Positions 21,849 through 33,160 of a stretch of 64,000 nucleotides of DNA are shown one piece after another; position 1 is the stretch's first letter, and each line of letters starts with the position of its first letter. Where the stretch lies: contig OX579637.1 in the NCBI GenBank assembly GCA_951230915.1, forward strand, positions 33,976,001-34,040,000, in the 5' to 3' direction. This stretch comes from Antitrichia curtipendula (taxonomy: Eukaryota; Streptophyta; Bryopsida; Hypnales; Leucodontaceae). Under the pieces are notes generated by a model, which was not told the DNA's origin, did no database searches, and worked only from the letters and a program-made list of their open reading frames with translations. A program made the position numbers and the translations under genes.

Positions 21849-24734
21849 AGGTGTGAGGATTTGAATCCACCAATGGGATTGCCTTCTAGAACAAGTTTGA
21901 CTTGACTAGAGCCTGTTTCACTCTAATTTGGCTATCTTGGGGCCCAAGGCACAGACTGCTCTCAGCCATGGCTGAACCAAGCCATGGCTGGAGTCTATAA
22001 TATAAAGAGATGGCTAAATCTATTCTGGTACCAGCACAATTTGGTGTTTTGGCTAGTCTCCACAAGTGATTTAGCAAGGCTTATAGGTGTTTGGAGTGTG
22101 GTGATCAGAGATGGCGTCTTCATAGGTCCTTTTGGGATACACAATTTGTTAGACTGGGAGTTGTTGGCCATTTTTTTGTGTGATGTTTTGAGCTTTGCTG
22201 GTTGTGTGTTTTTTCTATTGTGATTGCAATAACAAGCTGTTGTGGGCTGTAGACACCTTGCATGCGGAAACTAACCTCATTTTGTGATGTTGGATGTCAT
22301 GGGTGCAGGTGAGGTCCACAGCCTCTTTGGTTAATTCACCAAGCAGATAGCTTATTCCAAGACTTTGGCAACTTTTCTTTTGATTAGAGTTTCTAAATCA
22401 TTGTACTTGCAAGGTTTAGATGGTGGCTTGATTTTTTAGTTGATTGTCACCTGACATTTGATTCTATTTAGAATCTTACCATGTAATGGTCCTGATTTGA
22501 TCTATAGTGGTTTATTTAAATAATTTGTGTAGTAGTTAACTGTGAAACTTTGAGATGATTTGATGGTATCTGTGACTTGATGGCTTGATATGAGGGGCCT
22601 CTGTCTTGTTTGTTAGATTTTAGAATATATGAGTCCTGTAAAGTTTATGATTGTTTTGAAATTGATAGGATGGGCCTTGTATGAGGATGTCCCTCCCACC
22701 CACCCGGGTTGCCTAAAACCTAAATCCTAAATTGTACTCTAAAGTTACAAATGTAAGAAATCATAACTAATTAAAAATATGAAAACAAATGCAAATTAAG
22801 TTCCTCAAGAAATATATGGACCATCTTCAATTAAGAACTTAACTTGAGGATTCTTGATTGGGTTTAGGTGTTTCTTGAATTCATAGCACGCACAAGTTTG
22901 CAAATAAAGCTTTGAAGTCAATTTTTTAACTTCTTATGTGAATATATTTTGTTAAACAAATTCAACAATAGACTTTTTATGTAACTTTATCAACACCATT
23001 GTCCCACATTAGTTGAATGAATTTATACCTCAAAGAATTCACCAATGTGCAATTGTGCATGGAATTTAAAAATTAAATGTTTACTTCTCTAGCTTTTCTA
23101 AATTGGGATGTTTGGTCATTCAACCCTTTGAGGAATATTCACGTACGTCTTTCACCTTGTGCATTTTAGCCAAAATTTAGGCAATTGAGTTATGAATAAA
23201 TGATTAAATGTGAAATGTTTGACCCCTACTTTTTAGGCACCTTGGCACCTTGCTTAACTACATTTTTTTGCGATGAACCTTTTTAACTAAAAAAGGCTAC
23301 TCTAGTGATGGTGAATGTCTAATTTTATATGATAATTAATTGAGTTGAGAATCTAAAAAAAAGATTTTTAAAAAGAAACACTTAGTTTTCACTCATTAAA
23401 AAATTATTAGGTAGAAGTAGATTCAAGATCGAAGGAAAAATTAAATCATTAATAGCTCTAAGATAGTAAGATGGAATTGAAATATACTAATTTCCACTCT
23501 GAGATTATTCTAGCAAGGAATCTAGACCTCATGAATTTATTTTTTTGATTTTAACTCTTAGAATTCAATTCAAAAATGAATACCTCAAGTTATTTATTCT
23601 AAAAGATACCAAAAAAACTCAGAAATTGTCAAAAAATATTGAGACCATAGGAGCCTGCCTAAAAATCTTACATCCATTTTGTCCCCCGATGGGACAATGG
23701 GACTTTAGAGAATTAGAGGTTAAACTCAAAAGAACTATACATTCATTTTTTAAAATTTGTGAAGTAGAAATTGATACACTATTAAATGAAAAATAATACG
23801 CTAATAACTTTTGGAAGAATTGAAGAATTGTTAATCCCAATGAAAAAAATATTCTAATAGACAATTAATATTCTTTGATATCAATTTTGAATAAAGAACT
23901 TTGAATTCTAGAGACATAAGACAACTCTATATGCTTTTTCTAATTTCATGATCCGCACTCCACAAGACCGCAAGTCCGCAACATATAAGTTATATAACTC
24001 GAAATGATTTTTGACAACATTATTTGACATTGAATGGGGCAATTTCTTATAAGTAGGTAATTACTAATTAGGTATCAATCTATACTATCATGACCAAAAT
24101 GATTTTTTAATATTACATCAAAATATTATCACACATCCATTTTCAAAATACACTTCTAATTTGGACAACATTTATATGAATGACATGAACCCTAAATCCT
24201 AAATCCTAAATCCTATATTAGAACTTTGCATACAAATATCTTAGAAGATCGTGACTTTCATGCAATAGTATTATATAAGTACATAGCAATTGTTTTTAGT
24301 TTCATGACATTAAGTCGGATTTCGCTTACTTCGACAAATTTCTTCATAAAAACAATTATTTTAAAATTGAGATGTCTTACAGTATATAGTAAGATATGAT
24401 TAAAATCCAAAGAAATTTTTGAATATAATTAAATCTACGATCTATTATCAAAAATTTAGAAAAAAAAATTTAGAACTATAGGTAGTATTTAATTTTGATC
24501 TTTCAAGATGGTCATTTCAAAATATCATTGAGATGTTTAATTTCAAGATTGCACCTAAAAATATGATGTGCACATTGAAGAATGAAGTTTGATGTCGGTG
24601 CCATGAGGAGTTCAATGTCTTTGAAGTATTCACATTGGATGCTTGTTGTCATGAAGGCACACTCTTTGGAGATGACCTGGCCATTTCAGGAATCCTATGC
24701 TGCACTAAATGAGAAAAAAACATGCACTGCCATG

Positions 24735-24832
24735 GTCCGATGGACGGTTGGACCGTCCGCCCGTCGGACGGAAGTGACCAAGGCGCGGACGGGCCACGAG
24801 GCGGACGGCCGGACAGACGGTCTTCGCTAGTT
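24735..24832. repeat. Short CGGACGG array downstream of the hAT transposase
   Basis: About 100 bp with TGGACCGTCCGCCCGTCGGA and GCGGACGGGCC-type words. It is the only array not upstream of a recognised gene. It may mark the promoter of a lost plus- or minus-strand gene in the 20.9-24.7 kb gap, or be an internal relic. Confidence 0.55.
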
Positions 24833-24990
24833 TTAAGGTATTTGAAAAAAAAAAATTTTGATGGTGTGCACAACATGAATGAGCAAATTTGTATTACAAA
24901 CTTAAAGTTCGAACAATGAATTGTCATAACATAATGTGTTTAGGGTAAAAAACTAAACACCCAAGTTTACATCTTCTCAATCTTTATAAA

Positions 24991-27900
24991 CTATGGTTGA
25001 TAGTCACTATCTCCTTTGACTTCAGCCCCGCTACTATGACCTGTTGTATCCCATCCGGAATCATTGTCACTGGATGAATTTTGCATACTATCTGATGAAG
25101 ATTGTACAATCTTTCCTCCTTCTTCTTGTACTTGTTTTGATGTGCTTGATCTCACTGGTCTACGTAACTTATGATTCCTTTTGACTTTTAGTAGAGACTT
25201 TCCAATACCTCTCTTAAGATCGTGGATTGGTTTCACCTTTCGCTTGGTTAGAGGCAGACTTGCATCAAGGGGGGTTCTACCTACATTTTGTTTTTTCAAT
25301 GGAGAGATTGCAAAAGGCTCCATTATTCTTTTCCTCTTAGCTTTTTTGGACTCCTTCACCGTGGGTGGACGTGCTTCCGAACCTCCTGGAATGTTTGTCT
25401 TCTCTGCGGACAAAGCTTCCACTGTAGGGTTTGAAAATTTGATCGGAGAATGCTTTGCATGGCTAGAAAATCGACGAAACATAGACTCCAATGTTTGCAC
25501 ATCATCGTTGTCTGATGAAACGGATGGATTGGGATTGGCTCCAATGTGCAATTCTTTCAAATTGCTCGAATGTTGTTCTTTGAACCGTGAGTCTCCAGGA
25601 CCATTCAAAGTCGTGCTACCGCTTGTATATAGTGCATGTCGAGGACCACTACGTGATGATAATTGAGGATCTCGCACGAGGTGCTTCATGTCTTTGGCGT
25701 TGCGGTATGGCATTGGGCACACGGACTCCAATACACATGGATCTTGACTTCCCTCTATTCGAGGTGCTTGGGCATTTTGAATGTCGAAAAGTCCAATAGT
25801 TTCACTGGTCAATGCCCTTGGTAATTCAATACTTTGGTTGACCACATTTGTGTGGGACTTCACCCCACACTCTCTCATGTCTTCGTGTTGATCATTTTCT
25901 TCCGCTCCTACCGTTGTCATGGATGGACACTCGGGAATTCGAATCACTTCATCCATTTGAGGAGTTTCATCACCTATAACCATTTCCTCATCTTCCTCCG
26001 CTACCTTCGCATGAGTATTTTCACTATTTGCTAGAATGTTTTCACTACGCAACAATCCGGTTCCATCTAAGTATTTAGCTATGGAAGGTCCACCTTTGTC
26101 ATATTCACAGTCGTCCTCATCCAACGGAAACTTGTAAGGGTGTTCACAATGATCTCCGATGTCTGCATCATAATAAGGTGGGCTTCGAAGCGGTTCATCA
26201 TCGAAATTGCGGATGCCGTGGTCATCTTCATCGTCCATGAGGGGATCAACTTCTTCACCGGATTCACCACCCTCGTCTTCCGATGAAGGCAAGGCCGAAT
26301 CCTCCGACTCGAGGTTCTCATTGTACCACTTTTTCTCGTCATTTTGCTTTGATGCACCGAGGACTTTGGAATTGGTATACACATATACCAAATCCTGTGC
26401 TCTTTGTGGCTTCAACTTGTTCCGATATTTGTTGTGAACAAAAGAATAGCTACTCTAATTTCGTTCACATGAAGACGATGATACCGGTTGGGCCAAAATC
26501 CTCTTGGCAATTGGAGCAATGAGCTTTCCGCACGCGCCCTCAAAATCCCACCAAGCATGCGCTGACAATTGTTGTTCACCTGGATCCAACATGTTGTGGA
26601 ACGGAGGTTCCCTATGGCGGAAGGCTACAAATTCCTTCACCACCTTCGCATACTCTAAAGGTGTACATATTTGCATCAAAACGCGCTTGCATGCAGCCAT
26701 GGCATTGGTGTCGTCGGCTAGTTCTTTGTCTTCAAGAAGGTAGGGATTCAAAAGTGCTCCTACATAATGTAAATCGGTCTTCACCATATCACGTCGTTCA
26801 TAGAATACCTTCATCAACGGGATGGCTTTATCCAAAGCCAAACAAAAAGGCTCTTTGTCTAAAGCGAGGATGTGCTTCTCTAGTTTCCTCATAATATGTA
26901 ACACCTTGCCCATGCATGGTGTCTTCGCATCCAAATCACGAAGAGCACTGACAATTGGAGCTGTCACATCTTCAAAATTTTAACAACGATGCCAAAAATG
27001 CCCACTTAGAATGGTCTTCTTCACCCGTTCGGATTCTAAACAAGTTTTGGATTTTTGCGAGTGCTTTCTAGCATATTCCTCCCATTGCGGGTCTGTCACA
27101 GTTTGTTGCAATTGTGCTTTCACCTTGAGCATATGTGCAACCATATTGTAATTTGAGGCAAATCTTGTTTCCCCCGCCAACAACAAGTTGTACTGCGTCG
27201 AATATTTTCGAAGTATCGCAAGCAGCATGTGCCTCTTCTTGAAGAATTTGACTATCTTTCGGGAATCTTTCACGACGTCATCAATCCATTGTTCGTTTGC
27301 CCAATCTTTTAGCAACAAATTCAAGGCATGCACCACGCAACCTTGGAAAAAAATGTGGGGATAGGTAGTAGATACCAAACTCCATGCTGCTGGATTTACA
27401 GCCGCATTATCTGTACTCACCTGCACTACATTTGCAGGGCCCACTTGTTCTATAAAACTCTCTAATATAGAAGCCAAATATAGAGCATCTTTTGTTTTCC
27501 CAGTTGTATCCATCGATCCTAGGAATTGCTCACCCGCGGATGACACCTGCATGACATTTATCGATGGCCGATTCGAAACCGAGGTCCACCCATCAATAGA
27601 CAATGTGGCTCCAAACTTCCTAATACTGGTTTCTGTCCGCTTACGGAGATTGACCTCTAAGTCTATCTTTGCTTGGTCAAGCAATTTATGACGTAGATCA
27701 TGGTATGATGGTGGGCTATAAGGTTGGTGAAACTCCGCTGTTTTCTTCACTGCTTCTTTGAAGGCTGGATTTCGGGATACAACAAATGGTATGTTTGCCG
27801 CATAAAAGAAATTGGCCCACATCGCATTCAAAATGCGTTTATTTGCTTCGTCGAATCCCTCTACTAGCCTACTCTGTCTTTGAGGCCTACTGCTTGATGT

Positions 27901-28308
27901 CCGCTGAGTTCCAAGTCCACCTGATGCTTGTGTACTTGGATTTTCTTAGGAAGAACCACCAACATATTCCTCTGGTGCCGTGCATGAGTCTTCTTCTATA
28001 GAGTTCACAGTGTCTCTTGCATTTGACATAGCACAAACAACCATAGGCATAGGTGTGTCGTTGCCATCCACATTATGTGGAGTACCTCTTTGTGGAATCA
28101 CTCCATTGCAACGAACAAATAGACCTCGAACTTCAGATGTCATTTGAGTACAAAGGCTGATTCCTTTGTCACGACTCCCTGATGTGCCTGCATATCTCAA
28201 ATGATTAAACATACGGACCGGCTTCTTGGCAAATACCAATTTGCAAGCCTTGCATTGTACTTTTCCATTTGATAGGATTTCGTACCAAGAAGACCAATCC
28301 TTGGTCAT
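24991..28308 (-). pseudogene. hAT-family transposase with long acidic tail (three in-frame stops)
   Basis: One intronless reading frame of 1,106 codons from the ATG at 28308, broken only by TAA (27946-27948), TAA (26980-26982) and TAG (26455-26457), with no frameshift. Order: BED-type zinc finger (CKAC...FNHLRY...GISLC, residues 17-53); DUF659/RNase-H-like core with SIDGWTS (Asp near 239) and STDNAA (Asp near 300), then CVVHALNLLLKDW; hAT dimerisation region ending SSSSCERN-stop-SSYSFVHNKYRN, where the conserved Trp codon TGG has become TAG. A roughly 470-residue Asp/Glu/Ser-rich tail with basic patches (KKAKRKRIMEP, KVKRNHKLRR) follows, longer than in typical plant hATs. The protein cut and pasted DNA carrying CAGGG ends with 8-bp duplications. 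It is now defective unless stops are read through. Confidence 0.85.
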
Positions 28309-28419
28309 GGTGGCTGTTTTAGGCTCTGTGTATTGAAACCCTAAATTCAAAACGTAATGATAACTTATAGTCTTCATCTGTATGTGACCGTTGAATATGG
28401 GAAAAAAAAATCCTCCCAC

Positions 28420-28770
28420 AACGGTCACGCGGATGGCGGATGGCCAGCTAGGCCGTCGGAACAGCGGACGGCGGATGCGAATCTGGTCCGTCCGAACAGC
28501 GGACGGGCGGAGTTCGGACGGGAATCTGGTCCGTCCGAATAGCGGACGGCGGACAGCGGACGCAAATCTGGTCCGTCCGAACAGCGGACGGGAATCTGGT
28601 CCGTCCAAACAGTGGACGGGCGGACGGGAATCTGGGCCATCGGATCAGCGGATGGGTGGTCGGCGGATGGGAATCTGGACTGTCGATTCAGCGGACGGGC
28701 GGACGACGGACGGGCCGACCTAAAACTTGTCGGGCGGACAGGCGGTCCTTACAATTTCGGTAAGATGTTT
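28420..28770. promoter_or_regulatory. CGGACGG hairpin array upstream of the transposase gene
   Basis: Five or six imperfect copies of a 30-40-bp unit AATCTGGTCCGTCC...AGCGGACGGG. Each unit carries the dyad CCGTCCG-AACAG-CGGACGG. It lies 110-460 bp upstream of the transposase start codon, oriented for the minus-strand gene. Confidence 0.75.
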
Positions 28771-29141
28771 GAAGTGTGCAGACAGGCGGACAAGTGGATT
28801 ACGCGAATAGAAATGTATGTGCAAATGAAAATGGGTGATTTGTAGGTTTGGGGTTATAGAAGATAAAATAACAATAACTTGAAATGATTTTGTACAAATG
28901 TACAATAGGTATGATCTTCTGCAATAGGTACGCAAAAGAAACATATTTGACAAATAAAGAAGGCAAAATTTACCATTATGAAAAAACAAATCCAAACATA
29001 TTTGTATTGCATAAATATTTATACATTAATTAAAAGCAACTCATGACATACCATGAGTGTTGTGCATTACTAATATTGAATCCTCATGAGATTCAAATAA
29101 GTACAAAACAAATTTCATTGGTTAACCCCCTAATACAAACA
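28771..29141. other. Intergenic spacer between RING and transposase genes
   Basis: AT-rich, with no supported gene. The 3' end of the RING gene lies at 29142, and the transposase promoter array ends at about 28770. The spacer presumably holds the RING gene's polyadenylation region. Confidence 0.4.
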
Positions 29142-32100
29142 CTATTTTGTATCATCGCTACCGTTTGCGGAAATATGAGAGGCACCCTCTTGTTCCTTAA
29201 GTCTTTGACTTGCTCTACGAGTTTGAGGACCACCCGACACGGAGGCTGTGCCCCCTCCTGATCGGACTTCCATGTCCACGGCGATGAATTGTCGTTTGGT
29301 TTCTGGAGAGTAGTCATCTTGGTCTTCCATCTTCCGTTTATTTTTCCTTGTGGGAGACAAATCTACTTCCTGTGCCTTTAACGCTCTCAAAGCCGAATAA
29401 ATCTTTTCTATCATAGCATTTACCGCTTTGTCATCAACTCGAGGGGTCAACGAGATTGCTTGCCCTGTGCTATGTAGAAAAGTCCTCCATGTCGTTATAA
29501 TGTCAGTGGTCCTCTTATCAAATGCACTTGCCCCCTCCACGAGTGCATGTTTTGTACTTGATAGCCCATTTACATTAAAAGCAGCACGAACTTGCGCAGC
29601 TTCTTCCAATTTTGATAAGAAGAGGGCCCTCCCTATTAAGCTCTGATTGTATGCTCCGTACTGCTCATTGAACTCTTGGGATGGTTGCACTTCTATCCAG
29701 ACACCATCTTCTCCTTTCCGCACTTCTTTTTCAGGAAATCGGAAGAACTTTTGATGTGAGATGCTCCAATGTCCCCCCATGCTACGACAAAACAATTCTC
29801 GAGCCTCCAAGTCTTCAATACCCCTGGCCCGCAACTCCACCTCTCTATTGCGCGTCATCCAGTCAAAGTCATCCAATTCGTCATTGTAGTTCTCACAAAT
29901 ATCATGCATGAGTTTTTGCGCATTCCAAATTAGAGGTCGCCCCCAATGAATGTAATTTTAGAATAGAAATGGCTTTTGGTCAAGTGGAAGGGTCCATCGA
30001 TTGTGTTCGTGGCTAGGGGGCATGCTCTCCTCGTGCCCAACCATTTCGTAAAACCTAGGGCTCAAAGGAGACCGACACTCGGGACAAACCGAACGAACAA
30101 GGGATGATTTCACCATGCACGTGATATGGTAAGTGTGGCGACATTGGCCCATGATTAAGGCGCCCTCTGGACCAAAATGATTTAGACAAAGGCTGCATTT
30201 ACCCTCCAATAGTTCCGTATTTGAACTTTCACCATGCACTACTATCTTGTCTGCCTCTTTGATGTGTGCTGAATGCGTGTTGTAAGGGGCCCAACCTTCT
30301 TCTACTTCCAAGGTCCAATTCATGGACTTTGACGCAATCTGCTGCACGTCATTCAATCGCTCAAACATTGCCGACATGTCCCCCCAACATGTGACGTCAA
30401 TTGAACCCCTATGATGTACCTCAAACATCCTTCTAATAGATAGGAGGTCAGAGGAAATGGCATCGCATTGCTCCTTCGACTTCATGGCTAATTTGAGAAG
30501 ACCCTTCATTGCTCGGGTTACTATAGATGGTTTGTCTTGTAGTTTTTGAACCCACGTCAACCAACGAGTGTCGGAACTGCTCTTTGGCAAGCATTTATCT
30601 AGCTCCACTACTTGCATCATTTTCTGATATTGTGCCTCCAAATAGACGTTTTGTTGAGTTATCGACTCTAATTCATACTTCACCTCTTCAAACTCGTGGC
30701 CTTCCGTTTGCATGGACACGTCTTGGAATGTGGGAGGAGGATTATCCATGGCGGTTTTGGATATTACTTCCTTTTGGTTGTTTTCCTCAACCGCTTCTAT
30801 ACGTACGGCTCCGCCGGTCTTGGGAAGAACATATCCTCCATCCTTCAAACTCTTTTGCTTGAGCGCTACAATTTCGTACTCTAATTTCTCGATAAATTCC
30901 CTTTGAGAAACTAGAGTGTCATATCGGGAATTATGTGCGTTCGCAAATCTTCCATAATTAGCGCACACTCCTTTGAATGCATCCTTCAATTGCTTGTGGT
31001 CTTCTTTCAATTTCTTGTGCTCTATCTTCAAGGCCTTGTATTTCTCATTCTCTTTAGCGAAGATGAGCAACTTGCGATTATTTTCGACCCGCTCTTTCAA
31101 TAATGGTTTCATAGACGTGACGAAATCCCAAAACGACAAGGCACCAGACACCAACTCGGGCCCGGATTTGGTGAATTCCTGAGCAACTTCCATAAGTTTT
31201 GGGGCAATGCTAGCTACAAATTTAGCTGTAACCGACAATCTTTTTGAGGTGATCACAAAATTGGGCCATTCATCACTATATTCGGCGAAGGGATTACTCG
31301 GTCCGGCCTCGTTTGCGGTTTCAGTCAAGCCCGCCTTGTTTGCGGGATTACTAGGACCGGCCTCATTTGTCTCGATTACTTGCTTTGGTTGAAGAGAGAT
31401 GTCTTGTTGATGTGCTCTAAACAAATAAGAAGCTTCCAGCAAGCTTTCCAATTCACTCACCATTGGCAAATGACAAAGATCCTCCAATTGTGCCATATTT
31501 TGAGTTGACAAATGCGGATAGCTCTTATCCAATGGGTTGTCATCAATGGACACATTTTGCGCCATGCCATCGAGTTGCTTTCCATTTTTTGGCAACATCT
31601 GCCCTTCAACTCTTGGGCTCGATACGGGGCCCAACATGGAGCTTGATACGGGGCCCAATACGGTGCTCAATACGGGGCCCAATACGAGACTCAATACAGG
31701 GCTTGGTGTGGTTGGCAAGTCTTGATTGCAAGGTACTTGTGTCATAAAATTCGTAGCATCGCTCGCTATGATATTATCAATTGATGCAATGGCCCTTGCC
31801 ATTTGTTCGGAACGAACCTCTTCCCGACGTTTTTGTGGTGCAGACGGGGTCACCGGTTCCTCCTTCACGGGCCGCATGCTTGAAGCACCACTTTGTTCAC
31901 CCACGGATGTAAAATTGCGTGTGCATATCCAATCCGCCCGAGGAGTTGAAAACACCTCTCCGTCAACACCTTCCACCGTGGCATTTGACATTGTAGTTGG
32001 AATCTTCGTAGAATCCAAATGTACTCCAATATTTTTCCCCTCCATGATCTCTTTTTTAACCTGTATTAAAGCATGTTTTTGTCGCTTCTGTGATTTTGGT

Positions 32101-32618
32101 GCCTCACTTGGACTTGCCTTTGGATCATACAAATCCGGAATATCTTTTTGCCCTACTCTAAGCAAAAGTGAAGCCGCAGTTGTTGTTGGATATGTGCTCC
32201 AGTCTACTTTCCGAGCCAATATGAGCTTTGTATATACCATAGAGGCCACGCTGTAGTTTATGAGACCCTTACTCATTGATATGTCCCCGAAGAGGGCCCG
32301 CCAAACCTCAAGTGATCGATGGACAAAATGTCCATCCTTGCAATTTGATGGCCAGCAACAGAACCCTCGTGTGTGAATAATGTGGAACTCACGAGGCCAC
32401 AACTTGTCGATGTGATTCATTTTTACATATCTTTTGTAGATTTTGGAGGTCCAATAAGTTTCTTCCTCCTTCTCTCATTTGCTCTCCGCTTTGATATTTG
32501 AATCATCTAAAATGTCCCAATGAAGCTCGTGGGCAGTCCCTTTTGATTTTGTCTTCCCGCTCTTGCCACCTCTTGAGGTCATCGCTACAGTACCCTTGCT
32601 CGTACCTTCCGTTGTCAT
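29142..32618 (-). pseudogene. Coiled-coil RING-H2 protein of the hAT element (two in-frame stops)
   Basis: A single intronless frame of 1,158 codons plus stop from the ATG at 32618, interrupted by TGA (32475-32477) and TAA (29958-29960) without frameshift. The N-terminus (HELHWDILDD, then YKRYVKMNHIDKLW, GHFVHRSLEVWR, INYSVASMVYTKLIL, KVDWSTY) matches the first gene of the element. Degenerate LGPVLS repeats lie at about 31.6-31.7 kb. A long coiled coil (30.6-31.2 kb) is followed by a RING-H2 finger, CSLC...CRHTYHITC...CPEC (about 30205-30070). RING-H2 proteins usually act as E3 ubiquitin ligases. The portion after the TAA (NREVELRARGIEDL to the end) has a basic NLS (TRKNKRKMEDQ). A transposon-encoded E3 ligase could target host silencing factors, but that is speculation. 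Confidence 0.75.
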
Positions 32619-32770
32619 GGCTGACGACAAGTGATATCAAAAAATAATTGACCTCACTCTCCACCCGTATAGGAGCAACCAGCACAATGAAGCAACGGTT
32701 GTAACGTCCGACACGGGTTCCACCTCTAAATGGAGAGAAGAAGTGAGGAAGAATGGAAGGGCCGTCTGCC

Positions 32771-32776
32771 TTTATA
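32771..32776 (-). promoter_or_regulatory. TATA box of the RING gene
   Basis: TATAAA on the minus strand (in GGGTATAAAGGC), located between the CGGACGG array and the start codon at 32618. This gives a plausible leader of about 120 bases. It supports reading the arrays as promoter-proximal elements. Confidence 0.65.
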
Positions 32777-32799
32777 CCCATCCGCCACCAATCCTAAAG

Positions 32800-33142
32800 T
32801 AGGTCCGGCGGTGGACGCCCTCCCAAACCTCCCGAAGTAGACTCGGTCGTCCGATTGATCGGACGAACCTACTGTCCGCTCGATCGGACGGTCTGACCGT
32901 CCGCTGGATCGAGCGGACGGACTGACAGTCCGCTGGATCGTCCGATCAATCGGACGATCTGACCGTCCACTTGATCGGACGGTCGGATCATCCGAGTCGA
33001 ACCGTTCGTCGGCCGACCGTCGTCCGCCCGTCCACCCCGTCCGCCCGTCCGGTGGTCTGCGTCCGTCGGACGGTGGCCACTATGTCCGCTGCGTCCGGAC
33101 GTCCGGTTTTTGGACGTGATTTGCCCCTGGACGTTCCAATTC
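32800..33142. promoter_or_regulatory. Right subterminal CGGACGG array
   Basis: Dense dyads such as CCGTCCGCTxGAT(C)GGACGG with 5-7-base spacers, running up to the right terminal repeat. It mirrors the left subterminal array and doubles as the upstream region of the RING gene. Confidence 0.75.
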
Positions 33143-33152
33143 GTCAACCCTG

Positions 33153-33160
33153 ACTAGGGT
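33153..33160. repeat. Right 8-bp target-site duplication of the giant hAT
   Basis: ACTAGGGT, identical to 15610-15617. The sequence that follows (GCGAGCCTGGACC...) is the interrupted left TIR of the MULE-like element. Confidence 0.9.

Larger units (their letters stand above)
20891..24734. other. 3.8-kb AT-rich gap with telomere-like tracts
   Basis: I see no supported gene. It contains degenerate CCCTAAA runs (21025-21135, shorter at 22715-22735 and 24188-24215) and two similar stretches (near 21060 and 22715, sharing AAATCCTAAATTGTA...CTAAAGT) that could be the ends of an inserted unit. It also has a 61-bp tandem duplication. It may represent one or more insertions into the hAT element, or the remains of a fifth gene. 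Confidence 0.45.
15618..33152. mobile_element. 17.5-kb four-gene hAT transposon
   Basis: The ends are CAGGGTTGAC (15618-15627) and its exact complement GTCAACCCTG (33143-33152), flanked by perfect 8-bp duplications. CAGGG is a typical hAT terminus. Inside are an uncharacterised gene (plus), a kinase-like gene (minus), a BED/DUF659/hAT transposase (minus) and a RING-H2 gene (minus). GC-rich CGGACGG arrays lie at both ends, upstream of each gene and at 24.74-24.83 kb. The typical plant hAT element is a few kb with one gene, so this one is unusually large. Perfect ends and duplication imply that it arrived as one unit. In-frame stops in two genes say it is no longer autonomous. Confidence 0.9.

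Noticed and set aside
25181..25666. 161-codon plus-strand frame opposite the transposase tail
   Set aside because: Shadow of the acidic Ser-rich coding strand, with no domain and no promoter array.
29428..32256. Plus-strand open frames across the RING gene, for example 31726-32256
   Set aside because: Shadows of the minus-strand frame. The minus strand carries the RING finger and the domain shared with the first gene.
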